Shown: positions 43,231 through 52,991, counted from the first letter of the stretch. The stretch: DNA of 64,000 bases from Xanthocytophaga flava (GCA_030068525.1 JASJOS010000020.1:105186-169185); one strand, 5' to 3'. The notes: a model not told the origin generated them from the letters alone. A program made the numbers and translations.

Positions 43231-45630
43231 CTAGTGAGCTCCTATAGGTAAGAAAACATAAAATACTGATCCCAGGCCTGATTTTCCATTGGCAGTGATA
43301 AGGCCGTTGTGTCTTTCTACAATTTTTTTGCAGAGTGCTAGCCCCAGGCCAGTACCTTCATATTGATCTCGTGAATGAAGGCGGGCAAATGTTCTGAATA
43401 TTTGTTTGGCTTCACTTGGGTCAAAACCAATTCCATTGTCTTCTATTTCAATTACATAATATTCCTGATCGGAGTCTGGTACAACTATATCCGTACATTC
43501 ACTACGTAAAAATGATACCATCTTATCTGGTGAGAGATACTGGGATCGTATAACAATGTTTGGTGGTGTATCTTCTCTGGAAAATTTAAGGGCATTATTT
43601 AGTAAATTATAAAACAATTGATGCAATAGTACTCCGTAGCCTTGTACAACAGGGAGATTACTATAATGTATGACTGCATTTTTCTGAGAAATAACTACTT
43701 CCAGGTCGTTTTCAATGGCCTTTAACGTCTGATTAAGATCAATCTCACTCTGTGTGTGTTCTGACTGATTCAAACCTGAATAGTTTAATACGCCTGTAAT
43801 CATGCTGTCCATTCGTTCTGAAGCGCTGGTCATCTTCTGAAGATATAACTTTGCCTGATCAGACAGATTATCTCCAAGTTCTTTGATCAGCAAACTGTTG
43901 AATACTCTTATTTTTCGCAAAGGTTCTTTCAGATCATGGCTCGTTACGTGGGCAAATTGCTGAAGATCGTCATTGGAACGTTGTAGTTCTTCAGTGCGTA
44001 ATTGTACCAGGCGCTCCAATTCTTCTGTCCATTGTTTTTGATCATCAATATCTGTACAGGAACCAAACCAGCGAATTATATTACCTTCTGTATCTCTGAT
44101 AGGTAAGGCTTTACCTAAAAACCAGCGATATCCGCCTTGGATGCGATCTTTAAAACGATATTCTACCTGATAGGAATGTCCTGTTCGTATAGAATATTTC
44201 CAGGCAGCCAGGCAATGCTCAACATCATCCGGATGTAGAATGTTAATCCAACTAGTTCCTGTTGAATCAGGCTCAAAACCGGTGAATTCATACCATCGAT
44301 CATTGAAGTAGTCTACTGTTCCATCTGTGGCCGCAGTCCAGATAATTTGTGGTACCAGGTTCGCCAGTTGACGAAGACGTTCTTCGCTTTGTTCCAGAAA
44401 TTCCTGTGTGTTTTTTTGTAATGTGATATCCTGGAAATTGCACACATAGGCTCCTATATAAGGAATATGTGTCATATTAGTAATCTGCGTTTCAACCCAA
44501 TGCCATGTGGTATCTTTGTGTTGAAAACGAAGTTGATACGTTAGCGAATAACCTGGTTGCCGTAACAGATGGTTGTCAGCGATGAGTGTAGGAATATGAT
44601 CAGGATGAATGAAATGAAACCAGGGTTTTCCCAGTAGTTCTTCTTCTGTATAACCCATAACGGATTTGATTGCCGGGCTAACATAGGTATAGTAACCTCT
44701 GGCATCATTCAGTGTAATGATATCTTTGGCATTTTCTATCAACGTACGAAAGCGTTGTTCACTTTCTTCTATCACCTTTCGGGTTCTTACCTGTTCCGTA
44801 ACATCCACTGCATGTACCAGAATGCCTTCTGATAGACCTTCCTCATCTTTTATCGGTTGATACACAAAGTTAAAGAACCGATCTTCCAATTCACCGTTTC
44901 CCTGTTTGTCCAGTTGTACCAGTTGTTCCTCGCCTACTACGGGTTTTCCGGTCTGATAAACCTGATCCAGCAATTGAACAAAACCTTGTGCCTCCAATTC
45001 GGGTACTGCCTCCCGAATAGTTTTTCCCAAAACATCTCTGTTAAACCCAACTACCTGTTGTAATAATGTATTAGCTAGCTCAAATCTGTGTTCGGGACCT
45101 TTTAGTACACCCATGATTCCTGGCGACTGCATCAGGAGTTTATAAAAGTCTTGTCTTTCCTGACGGATCTGTTGTTCTTTCGCTTCTCTCTTTTGCCGTT
45201 CAGTAACGAGTTCTGTCACATTACTACCACTACACAGTATCGCAAACACATTCCCATTCAGATCACGCATGGGAGTATACGAAAATGACACATACTGGGT
45301 CTCTGTGTGGTTATTCTGGGTGATAGTGAAAGGCATTTCACTGGCAGTAAACGGATTTCCTGTTATGTATACCTCAGTAAGAATGTCGTAGAATACATGA
45401 ATATTGATATGTGCCAATGCCGTGAGGATTGGAAGTCCGATTACTTCTTCTCTTGATCTGTTCCAGACTGCTAGTGCTGCATCATTAGCCATCTCAATCA
45501 CAAAGTCTCTTCCGCGCAGAATTGCAATTTCAAATGGAGCCTGACTAATCAGATAATAGTATTCCTGAAGCGGATCTTTATTGGTTCCATTGGAAACTGG
45601 ATAGCCTGAGGTAAGTAATTCTTTAGACAT
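43231..45630 (-). CDS. Multi-PAS sensor histidine kinase
   Basis: This 799-residue kinase has four PAS domains (about 25-145, 160-285, 295-405 and 415-535), a HisKA domain with phospho-acceptor His565 (FAHVTSHDLKEPLRK) and a HATPase domain with the N box (LFYNLLNNALKFS), G1 box (DNGIGFDP) and G2 box (GTGLGLALCKKI). It has no membrane segment, so it senses cytoplasmic signals such as redox, light or small ligands. It resembles bacteriophytochrome-type orphan kinases of Bacteroidota. No response regulator gene is adjacent. It converges with the protease-nuclease gene with only 16 bases between stops. Confidence 0.92.
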   Translation of the reverse strand: MSKELLTSGYPVSNGTNKDPLQEYYYLISQAPFEIAILRGRDFVIEMANDAALAVWNRSREEVIGLPILTALAHINIHVFYDILTEVYITGNPFTASEMPFTITQNNHTETQYVSFSYTPMRDLNGNVFAILCSGSNVTELVTERQKREAKEQQIRQERQDFYKLLMQSPGIMGVLKGPEHRFELANTLLQQVVGFNRDVLGKTIREAVPELEAQGFVQLLDQVYQTGKPVVGEEQLVQLDKQGNGELEDRFFNFVYQPIKDEEGLSEGILVHAVDVTEQVRTRKVIEESEQRFRTLIENAKDIITLNDARGYYTYVSPAIKSVMGYTEEELLGKPWFHFIHPDHIPTLIADNHLLRQPGYSLTYQLRFQHKDTTWHWVETQITNMTHIPYIGAYVCNFQDITLQKNTQEFLEQSEERLRQLANLVPQIIWTAATDGTVDYFNDRWYEFTGFEPDSTGTSWINILHPDDVEHCLAAWKYSIRTGHSYQVEYRFKDRIQGGYRWFLGKALPIRDTEGNIIRWFGSCTDIDDQKQWTEELERLVQLRTEELQRSNDDLQQFAHVTSHDLKEPLRKIRVFNSLLIKELGDNLSDQAKLYLQKMTSASERMDSMITGVLNYSGLNQSEHTQSEIDLNQTLKAIENDLEVVISQKNAVIHYSNLPVVQGYGVLLHQLFYNLLNNALKFSREDTPPNIVIRSQYLSPDKMVSFLRSECTDIVVPDSDQEYYVIEIEDNGIGFDPSEAKQIFRTFARLHSRDQYEGTGLGLALCKKIVERHNGLITANGKSGLGSVFYVFLPIGAH

Positions 45631-45977
45631 AGAGTATTAACTCCCAATACAAAGTAAGGTTATAAATGGGTTGAATATACACAAGTTATAGCACAAACAG
45701 TGTGTATACTAGGATATAAATGCGAAGAGTATAGATGATTGGGCTTGTAAATGCCTCAGGTTGAGCAGAAGATGCTTGTTGTGAAAATAATGTCACAAAT
45801 TTTATAAAACTCAAATCTATTTGGTCTTGTTTTCCGTATATTATTCTAAGACAAGAGTGGGGAGAGTTTGTGACAGAAGAAGTGAATAATGTATCAACTT
45901 CTTTTTAGTCTGAATTATCTATAACATTCACTATTGAATACCCCAATTTTTTTCAATCAGCTTATAAAAATAAGAGG

Positions 45978-46016
45978 CCCTCAAAGTTGTTTTACTACCA
46001 GCTTTGAGGGTTTTTT
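45978..46016 (+). terminator. Orphan rho-independent terminator
   Basis: CCCTCAAAG (45978-45986) pairs with CTTTGAGGG (46002-46010), followed by six T residues. No plus-strand coding gene ends upstream: the nearest gene on the left starts at 45630 and reads away. An untranslated transcript may therefore end here. Confidence 0.7.
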
Positions 46017-46019
46017 GCA

Positions 46020-46039
46020 TCAATTGGGTTGAAGCACTT
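46020..46039 (+). repeat. Dispersed repeat, partial copy C
   Basis: These 20 bases match 17 of 20 bases of copy B (from 21352), sharing the TTGAAG-ACTT core, although the palindrome is changed to AAGCACTT. It lies directly behind a terminator. Confidence 0.4.
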
Positions 46040-46277
46040 CCTTTTTTGCGAGTTGATCGATAGTACCTGGTTTTGTTAGGTATGTATTTGCTTGTCAGTA
46101 TTTTATAAGAAAGTAATAGTGTATTGTTGATAGATGTAATTATATAGAGCCGCTTTTCTATGACTATACAACAGTTTTATACTGTTTTAAGAACGATATA
46201 AAAGTCCTATATTGCGAGAACTGACTTCATGAGAGTTACTACTTCTCATGAAAAGCAACTATGAAATAAGATAAATT

Positions 46278-47678
46278 ATGCTTTTAACAATTACTACCAC
46301 CCATTCCCCTGCAACGGATCTGGGGTATTTGCTTTATAAACATCCTCAAAAAATACAGTCTGTAGAGCTGGCTGTTGGAAAAGCCCACATTTTTTATCCG
46401 GAAGCAACAGAAGAACGGTGTACAGTAGCCTTGTTGCTTGATATTGATCCGATTGAATTAATACGAGGAAAGGCAAATGATAGCTTTGCTTTGTCACATT
46501 ATGTCAATGATCGGCCTTATGTTACATCTTCGTTTATGAGTGTGGCATTAGCAACTGCTTTTAGTACAGCCATGAATGGAACCTGTCGGGACAAGCCCGA
46601 ACTGGTGGATGTGAAGCTTCCTTTGGAAGTGACGTTGGCTGTAGCTTCTGTCAGAGGAGGAGAGACGCTGATTCGCCGATTATTCGAGTCTCTTGGCTAT
46701 ACACTGGAACTGGAAAACTACCCTTTGGATGCAACAGTACCTGAATGGGGTGACAGTAAGTATTTTCATTTGAAGTTGCAACATACCCTGCGTCTGAAAG
46801 ACCTGCTTTCGCATTTGTATGTACTAATGCCCGTCTTGGATAATGACAAACATTATTTTGTGAACAAGCAGGAGATCGAAAAGCTGATGGATAAAGGGAA
46901 AGACTGGTTATCTGCGCATCCGGAAAAGGAACTCATTACCAAACGTTACCTCAAAAACATTCACCACCTGACCCGACAAGCTTTTGAAGTCTTGATGAGC
47001 GAAGAACTACCCGACGAAGAGGAAGAGATGGAAGAAGAAAGCGAGGTAGTAAAAGTAGTGAAGCAAAAACATGTATCTCTGCATTACCAACGATTGCAGA
47101 CAGTGTTTGAAAAACTAGTGGCTTCCAATAGCAAACGGGTGCTTGATCTGGGGTGTGGAGAAGGAAAGCTCCTGCAATTGCTATTGAGAGAAAATCAGTT
47201 TGAAGAGATTCTGGGAATGGATGTCTCTCATCGTAGCCTGGAGATAGCAGCAGAAAGACTACGTTTTGATCGATTGCCAGCCCATGTTCGTCAGCGTATT
47301 TCTCTGATTCAAGGCTCTCTGACCTACAAGGACAAACGCTTGCAAGGGTTTGACGCTGCTGCACTGGTGGAAGTAATCGAACACCTGGATTTGAATCGCC
47401 TTCAGGCATTGGAACAATCTGTATTTGGATTTGCCCGACCTAAGCTTGTACTACTCACAACTCCCAATGCTGAATACAATCAGAAATACGAAACACTGAT
47501 TGAAGGGAAGTTTCGCCATGAAGACCACCGCTTCGAGTGGACACGGACTGAGTTTGAGACATGGACCCAACACATAACAGACGTTTTTGGCTATGATGCT
47601 GAACTCTTTACAGTGGGAGAAGTAGACGAACAGGTTGGCGCCTCTTCACAAGGTGTGGTGTTTAAGCGAAAAGTTTAA
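46278..47678 (+). CDS. hen1: 3'-terminal RNA ribose 2'-O-methyltransferase Hen1
   Basis: Bacterial Hen1 methylates the 2'-OH of the 3'-terminal ribose of a cleaved RNA before it is resealed, which protects the repaired RNA from being cut at the same site again. The 466-residue protein has the Hen1 N-terminal domain (1-240) and a C-terminal methyltransferase with SAM motif DLGCGEG (290-296), the metal motif EVIEH (Glu365, Glu368, His369) and His414/His417 in HEDHRF. An acidic linker (about 243-257) joins them. The partner pnkp gene lies 2.6 kb downstream on the same strand. Confidence 0.95.
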   Translation: MLLTITTTHSPATDLGYLLYKHPQKIQSVELAVGKAHIFYPEATEERCTVALLLDIDPIELIRGKANDSFALSHYVNDRPYVTSSFMSVALATAFSTAMNGTCRDKPELVDVKLPLEVTLAVASVRGGETLIRRLFESLGYTLELENYPLDATVPEWGDSKYFHLKLQHTLRLKDLLSHLYVLMPVLDNDKHYFVNKQEIEKLMDKGKDWLSAHPEKELITKRYLKNIHHLTRQAFEVLMSEELPDEEEEMEEESEVVKVVKQKHVSLHYQRLQTVFEKLVASNSKRVLDLGCGEGKLLQLLLRENQFEEILGMDVSHRSLEIAAERLRFDRLPAHVRQRISLIQGSLTYKDKRLQGFDAAALVEVIEHLDLNRLQALEQSVFGFARPKLVLLTTPNAEYNQKYETLIEGKFRHEDHRFEWTRTEFETWTQHITDVFGYDAELFTVGEVDEQVGASSQGVVFKRKV

Positions 47679-47797
47679 AATTTGTAATACTAAAAGTTTT
47701 TCCTGATTCGATATCCTTTTTATAGACCACTATTCTATAAGAAATACTATACATCGTATTTCATGTTTCTTCCTATACACTAATCAAGATAAATGGT

Positions 47798-48061
47798 ATG
47801 ATTACCCGAAACAAAATTTTTGTAGGACTCGTTGTTGTCCTCTTTGATCTATTCGTAGGCGTATTCTTTGGAGTGGCAATGATGGATTATGATGATTCAT
47901 ATATGGAGAGTAAGGGAGAGTACTGGAGTTGGGAAAGTATGAACGATTTTCAAAAAGGTATCTCGGTAGGAATAAATATCTGGGTGGTTATCAACCTGTT
48001 TATCCTTGGATTTATTATTTACAGACTGATAAAACGGCTAGGTAAGATACCAGGTTTTTAA
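47798..48061 (+). CDS. Small two-helix membrane protein
   Basis: I do not recognise this 87-residue protein. It has two hydrophobic segments (about 8-28 and 58-76) connected by an acidic, aromatic loop (MMDYDDSYMESKGEYWSWES), and ends in basic residues. Predicted topology is a small inner-membrane hairpin. It sits 119 bases behind hen1 and 45 bases before the SUKH-like gene, on the same strand as the whole RNA-repair locus, so it may belong to it. Confidence 0.6.
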   Translation: MITRNKIFVGLVVVLFDLFVGVFFGVAMMDYDDSYMESKGEYWSWESMNDFQKGISVGINIWVVINLFILGFIIYRLIKRLGKIPGF

Positions 48062-48106
48062 AACCATTTATGCAACCGGGAAAAAACAGATTCAAAGGTA
48101 GACACA

Positions 48107-48766
48107 ATGTATACTAAAAGCAATCAGCTTATCTCTCTGCAAAATCCTTTTCAGCAATTAATGCCTTTTGCTCTGCGATGGCTTAGTATCACAGAAGATG
48201 ATTTTTTTCCAATAAGCCAATTGCCAGAAGCTTTGCCAGAGACACTCAAAAGAGTATATCAGATCGCGAAAAGTAAGCCGGATATACTACATAAATTTCA
48301 AAAACAAGATTATCTGCTGGATGTAGATGAACTGCGTTTTTATGAAGACCGCGTGGTATTTCTGGTGGAGAACCAGGGATGCTGGACTTGTGAAACAGAA
48401 ATATATCAGGCAGACCCTGCTATATATGTGAACCACCCACAACTGAAAAAGGATAAGAGTGAAACCAAACTTGTACATGAACGTTTATCTGCTTTCCTGA
48501 CCACATTTGTATTGCAGGAACTAACATTGAGTTCAGAGTATGTATTCTTTGAGATTGATGATCTGACCTTTTTTGATGAGAAAGGTTTACTTATACAACC
48601 CTTGTGGCTGGATGCACCTCATGTATGGACAGGTATGAAGGCACACTTTCATCTGATAAATGACTCTATACTAACGATGATCGACGAAGATAGCGGAACT
48701 GGTTTTGCTGGTACACAGAATGAGGCAATGTATGATCTGCTGACTGAAATAGGAGGGGAGATTTAG
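48107..48766 (+). CDS. SUKH-like (SMI1/KNR4-related) protein in the RNA-repair locus
   Basis: This 219-residue protein has no clear name. Its central part resembles the SUKH fold: LPEALPETLKRVYQIAKSKP, then DELRFYEDRVVFLVENQGCW and DPAIYVNHPQLKK, followed by a second alpha/beta half (VHERLSAFLTTFVLQELTLS). SUKH-like proteins are often immunity factors against nuclease toxins. Placement between hen1 and pnkp raises the possibility of a link to a ribotoxin. The similarity is weak and based on pattern only. Confidence 0.55.
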   Translation: MYTKSNQLISLQNPFQQLMPFALRWLSITEDDFFPISQLPEALPETLKRVYQIAKSKPDILHKFQKQDYLLDVDELRFYEDRVVFLVENQGCWTCETEIYQADPAIYVNHPQLKKDKSETKLVHERLSAFLTTFVLQELTLSSEYVFFEIDDLTFFDEKGLLIQPLWLDAPHVWTGMKAHFHLINDSILTMIDEDSGTGFAGTQNEAMYDLLTEIGGEI

Positions 48767-48815
48767 ACAACCTCTTAGCTTCAGAATTTTAATTTTTAAG
48801 AGTACAGTTACATAT

Positions 48816-49853
48816 ATGAAACGACATTTGATTATTGGAGATATACATGGTTGTTACGAAGAGTTGCTCCAATTGATAAAAATCGCAGGTATCACAGAAG
48901 AAGATATGATAGTGGCAGTAGGAGATATCATTGACCGTGGCCCGGATTCTGTAAAAGTGTATGATTTCTTTCGGAACAGGCCCAACAGCAAAGTAGTCAT
49001 GGGCAATCATGAACGAAAACATCTGAACAAAGTACTACATTACGGACAGGAGATTGTAAAGTTACAGTTTGGAGATCGTTATCAGGAATTTCTGGATTGG
49101 GCAGAGCAGTTGGATTATTATTATGAAATACCCGAAGCGATTGTAGTGCATGGTGGATTTGAAAATGGTATTCTGCTGGAAGAGCAAAAGCAGGAAGTAT
49201 TATGTGCCTCTACCGCAGGAGAAAAACACTTGATAAAATGTTATGGTACAGAACAGTACTGGCCTGAGTTTTATACAGGTAGCAAACCCATTATCTTTGG
49301 TCATCATGTAGTAGGTGAAGAAGCACACATATGGCCTACTAATGTATATGGAATAGATACAGGTGCTTGCCATGGCATGAGACTTACCGGAATTTTGTTA
49401 CCAGAGTTTAAAATTTATTCAGTACCTGCCTCTTGTGATTATTGGGACGTAGAACGTTACAAATGGCAATTGCCTGTCTTGCAGCATAAAACATGGTCAG
49501 GTTTTACGTTTAGGAAAATCGAAGAAGAACTGGAGCCTTTCCGAAACTCACCACGAGCAGATGTAACAGACTTTGTACAGAAAATGGATAAGTGGATTGC
49601 CTCTCTATTAGTGAAAACACCAGAGATGTTGAATAGTATTCAGCAAAAAGCTGTGGCATTGGAACATGAACATAGGGAAAATGTAAACCGGGTAACCCAT
49701 CAGCTATTTTACAGTTCGCTGATCTTCGCAGCCCGAAAAGGAAGCCTCAACGATCAAACCCTGCAACAAACCCTAACCACCCCTGAAAAGTGGATACAAC
49801 TAGCCAACGAACTCCAAATCCCTGTACCAACCTACGAATCGATAGTAAATTAA
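48816..49853 (+). CDS. PPP-like metallophosphatase in the RNA-repair locus
   Basis: This 345-residue protein starts with a calcineurin-like phosphatase domain: GDIHG (8-12), GDIIDRGPDS, GNHERKHL, a later VVHGGFENG and FGHHVVGEE. These are all metal-binding motifs of the PPP/ApaH family. The C-terminal 110 residues are helical and unassigned. The domain resembles the phosphatase module of Pnkp encoded next to it, so it may process 2',3'-cyclic or 3'-phosphate RNA ends, or act on dinucleotide or protein substrates. It starts 49 bases behind the SUKH-like gene. Confidence 0.85.
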   Translation: MKRHLIIGDIHGCYEELLQLIKIAGITEEDMIVAVGDIIDRGPDSVKVYDFFRNRPNSKVVMGNHERKHLNKVLHYGQEIVKLQFGDRYQEFLDWAEQLDYYYEIPEAIVVHGGFENGILLEEQKQEVLCASTAGEKHLIKCYGTEQYWPEFYTGSKPIIFGHHVVGEEAHIWPTNVYGIDTGACHGMRLTGILLPEFKIYSVPASCDYWDVERYKWQLPVLQHKTWSGFTFRKIEEELEPFRNSPRADVTDFVQKMDKWIASLLVKTPEMLNSIQQKAVALEHEHRENVNRVTHQLFYSSLIFAARKGSLNDQTLQQTLTTPEKWIQLANELQIPVPTYESIVN

Positions 49854-50308
49854 TATGGATTTCATATCTGAGTAATCAGAAACTGTAGAGAAAAGAATTC
49901 TAACTTTATATTTTACTCAAAAAACGATCACTCTCTTTGCTACAAGATTCTAAAGAAAGGATGGGAAAGAGAAAAGTTGAAGAAGAGATATATTGTCTTA
50001 TAAAATTCTAGAAAAACTATTACAAAGAGCGTTGTGTTCACTTTAATCGTGAGTGGGCGTATAGGTGCGTAGGGAGTCTTTTTCCCGCGAGGTTGGCCTT
50101 TGGCCTTGTGGGAGGAAGGATCGGGAAAAGTGCCTTTTCTTTGGTTACTTTCTTTGGGCAAGCAAAGAAAGTAACATGCGGTAGGAGGAGATATGTATTG
50201 TATAATGGAAAAAACATAGGAACCTGAATCTCCTACATTGCCAGAAGAAGGAAGTAAATTAAACTAACTCCTTGCAACCCAATTTATACTATAGAACATG
50301 AAAACAAT
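49854..50308. other. Intergenic region, 455 bp, containing a repeat element
   Basis: The gap between the phosphatase gene and pnkp is mostly AT-rich except for a GC-richer block at about 50040-50195 annotated separately. No gene is supported; a 73-codon minus-strand frame over the block is a by-product of the repeat. Confidence 0.55.
50040..50195. repeat. GC-richer repeat-like element with a 13-bp perfect inverted repeat
   Basis: The block differs in composition from its AT-rich flanks. It carries GTTACTTTCTTTG (50144-50156) and its exact complement at 50163-50175, and a short repeat of GGCC units (TTGGCCTTTGGCC). The ACTTTCTTTGGGCAAGCAAAG type of sequence is familiar from dispersed repeats in many bacterial genomes. 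Boundaries are estimated. Confidence 0.5.
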
Positions 50309-52861
50309 ATGCAGATAAAAATTCCAGAATTTTCCTTAGTTGTATTAATCGGTTCCACCGGCTCCGGCAAATCATCCTTTGCCCGAAAATTTTTTAAACC
50401 AACCGAAATCGTTTCATCTGACACCTGTCGGGGTATCGTTTCTGATGATGAAAATAACCAGGCAGCTACCAAAGATGCTTTTGAGCTGGTACACTATATC
50501 ATTCGCAAACGACTAAAGAATGGTCTGCTTACCGTTGTGGATGCTACTAACGTACAACCTGAATCGCGTAAGGCACTCATGCAGATTGCCAGAGAGTATC
50601 ATGCATTGGTAGTAGCTATCGTATTTAATCTTCCGGATTCCGTTTGTCTGGCTCGCAATAACCAGCGTCCGGATCGCCAGTTTGGCAGTCATGTGGTGCG
50701 TCAGCATAATCAGAATCTGAAAAAGTCGCTGAAAACATTGAAGAGCGAAGGATTTCGCCAGCAATATATTCTGGATTCAGAAGCAGAAGTAAATGCCGTA
50801 GAATCCATTGTACGACAACCACTATACAATAACAGAAAATACGAAACAGGACCATTTGATATTATTGGGGATGTACACGGTTGTTTTGATGAATTGAAAG
50901 AACTGCTGGAAAAGCTGGGCTATCAGTTTGATACCACAAATCCCTTTTCAGTTACTCCACCTGCAGGGCGCAAAGCCTTTTTTGTGGGCGATCTGGTAGA
51001 TCGCGGACCAAACAGTCCGGATGTATTGCGATTGGTCATGCAGATGGTCAAAGAAGATAAGGCATTGTGTGTGCCAGGAAACCATGATGTGAAGCTACTG
51101 AAATACCTCAACGGTAGAAACGTACAGCTTAAACATGGACTAGATCGTACTGTAGAGCAACTTGCTTCTGTATCTCAGGAGTTTTTGGAAGAAGTAAAAG
51201 TATTTCTGGATGAACTTATCAGCCATTTTGTGGTGGATGAAGGCCGGTTGGTAGTAGCTCATGCGGGCTTAAAAGAAGAAATGCAGGGACGTGGGTCAGG
51301 GGCTGTTCGTGAATTCTGTTTATATGGAGAAACTACCGGAGAGATCGATGAATTTGGTTTGCCTGTGCGCATCAATTGGGCTGCTGAATACCGAGGCAAG
51401 GCTATGGTAGTGTATGGACATACCCCTGTGGTAGAAGCACAGTGGCAGAACAATACGATTGATATTGATACAGGCTGTGTATTTGGTGGAAAGCTTACTG
51501 CCTTACGATATCCGGAAAAAGAACTGGTATCTGTAAAGGCCAAAGAAGTATATGCACAATCTACCCGTCCATTGGATTTTGAAGGAAAGGGGAGTGCAGA
51601 TAACCACAATCCTGCGGATGCTGCGTTTGATATAGACGATGTGATTGGCAAACAGATTATACATACGCGTTTGCATCATAGTGTGACCATTCGTGAGCAG
51701 AATGCCATGGCCGCATTGGAGGTAATGAGTCGCTTTGCCATCAATCCTAAGTGGTTGATTTACCTGCCCCCTACTATGTCTCCTACAGAAACCAGTAAAC
51801 TGCCTGATTTGCTGGAATACCCATCAGAGGCATTTAAGTATTATTCCGATCAGGGAGTAACTACTGTAGTTTGTGAAGAGAAGCACATGGGATCGAGGGC
51901 TATTGTTGTTCTTTGTCGGGATGAAGAAACGGCTCTGAAACGGTTTGGCGTTTCCGGTGAAGGAATAGGTGTATGTTACACCCGTACAGGACGTAGCTTC
52001 TTCACAGATAATGCATTGGAACAAGCCTTTTTAGAGCGTATTAAAGTTGCCTGTGATAAAACCGGATTCTGGGATAAGTTTGAAACGGACTGGGTGTTAC
52101 TGGATTGTGAATTAATGCCTTGGTCAGCTAAGGCGCAGGCATTGTTACAAAATCAGTATGCTGCAGTAGGAGCTGCGGCAACACATGCATTGCCTATGGT
52201 AAACAGTGTCTTGGCTCAGGCAAAGGGGAGAGGACTGGAAGTAGAGCACTTGCTGAAAAGTTATACGGAACGCCAGAAAATGGCTGAAAAGTTTGTAACA
52301 GCCTATCGTCACTATTGTTGGCCGGTTTCCAGCCTGGATGATTATAAACTGGCTCCTTTTCATTTGCTGGCTACTGAAGGTAAAGTTCATACTGACAAAA
52401 CCCATCGCTGGCATATGGATACTCTGGCAGAACTGTGTGATGGTGATTCTCAGCTACTCTTTAAAACTCCCTATAAAGTAGTTGATCTTCAGAATGAAGC
52501 AGAGATCCAGGAGGCAATTGTATGGTGGGAACAACTAACCTATGCAGGAGGAGAAGGTTTTGTAGTAAAGCCAATAGATTTTATCGTTACTAATGAAAAA
52601 GGTCTGGTACAACCTGCTATCAAATGCAGGGGAAGTGAGTATCTGCGTATTATCTATGGACCTGAATATTCGTCCTTTACCAATATTACACGTTTGAAAT
52701 CCAGAAGTCTGGGAGGTAAAAGGTCTCTTGCTTTACGGGAATTTGCACTGGGTATGGAAGCCTTGGAAAAGTTTGTAGAACGTCAGTCCTTGCGTACTGT
52801 GCACCAATGTGTATTTGGAGTACTAGCTTTGGAAAGCGAACCCATAGATCCGAGATTGTGA
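50309..52861 (+). CDS. pnkp: Polynucleotide kinase-phosphatase-ligase Pnkp
   Basis: This 850-residue RNA-repair enzyme has three modules. The kinase (1-170) has P-loop GSTGSGKS (15-22) and heals 5'-OH ends. The phosphatase (about 185-420) has GDVHG (187-191), GDLVDRGPNS and GNHD (257-260) and removes 2',3'-cyclic phosphate. The C-terminal part (about 470-850) is an adenylyltransferase/ligase with nucleotidyl Lys525 in EEKHMGSR. Bacterial Pnkp ligases are known to need Hen1 to seal broken RNA; hen1 lies upstream. All key motifs look intact. The likely substrates are tRNAs cut by ribotoxins. Confidence 0.95.
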   Translation: MQIKIPEFSLVVLIGSTGSGKSSFARKFFKPTEIVSSDTCRGIVSDDENNQAATKDAFELVHYIIRKRLKNGLLTVVDATNVQPESRKALMQIAREYHALVVAIVFNLPDSVCLARNNQRPDRQFGSHVVRQHNQNLKKSLKTLKSEGFRQQYILDSEAEVNAVESIVRQPLYNNRKYETGPFDIIGDVHGCFDELKELLEKLGYQFDTTNPFSVTPPAGRKAFFVGDLVDRGPNSPDVLRLVMQMVKEDKALCVPGNHDVKLLKYLNGRNVQLKHGLDRTVEQLASVSQEFLEEVKVFLDELISHFVVDEGRLVVAHAGLKEEMQGRGSGAVREFCLYGETTGEIDEFGLPVRINWAAEYRGKAMVVYGHTPVVEAQWQNNTIDIDTGCVFGGKLTALRYPEKELVSVKAKEVYAQSTRPLDFEGKGSADNHNPADAAFDIDDVIGKQIIHTRLHHSVTIREQNAMAALEVMSRFAINPKWLIYLPPTMSPTETSKLPDLLEYPSEAFKYYSDQGVTTVVCEEKHMGSRAIVVLCRDEETALKRFGVSGEGIGVCYTRTGRSFFTDNALEQAFLERIKVACDKTGFWDKFETDWVLLDCELMPWSAKAQALLQNQYAAVGAAATHALPMVNSVLAQAKGRGLEVEHLLKSYTERQKMAEKFVTAYRHYCWPVSSLDDYKLAPFHLLATEGKVHTDKTHRWHMDTLAELCDGDSQLLFKTPYKVVDLQNEAEIQEAIVWWEQLTYAGGEGFVVKPIDFIVTNEKGLVQPAIKCRGSEYLRIIYGPEYSSFTNITRLKSRSLGGKRSLALREFALGMEALEKFVERQSLRTVHQCVFGVLALESEPIDPRL

Positions 52862-52880
52862 GAGATCCTTCTTAGTAGGA

Positions 52881-52921
52881 AAAGGCCTAAGATATGGTTA
52901 CTAACCATATCTTAGGCCTTT
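52881..52921. terminator. 20-bp perfect stem terminator between converging genes
   Basis: The arms 52881-52900 (AAAGGCCTAAGATATGG and onward) and 52902-52921 are exact complements with one base at the centre. It lies 20 bases after pnkp and serves the converging lipoprotein gene as well. Confidence 0.8.
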
Positions 52922-52991
52922 ATTGTACCTTTTTATTTCTCCACTTTAAAGTAGATGACGCTAACAGGTGTACTAACTACTGAAATACCTG

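Larger units (their letters stand above)
45631..46277. other. Intergenic region, 647 bp, with an orphan terminator
   Basis: No protein gene is supported. The region holds a good rho-independent terminator (45978-46016) without any plus-strand gene upstream and a copy of the dispersed repeat. The promoters of the histidine kinase (minus) and hen1 (plus) must lie here. Confidence 0.5.

Noticed and set aside
46951..47409. A 152-codon frame opposite hen1
   Set aside because: It is antisense to the conserved methyltransferase domain, so it is a by-product of codon use.
49940..50161. A 73-codon minus-strand frame over the GC-richer block
   Set aside because: It begins inside the inverted repeat, and frames of this type commonly arise from dispersed repeats. 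It has no domain.
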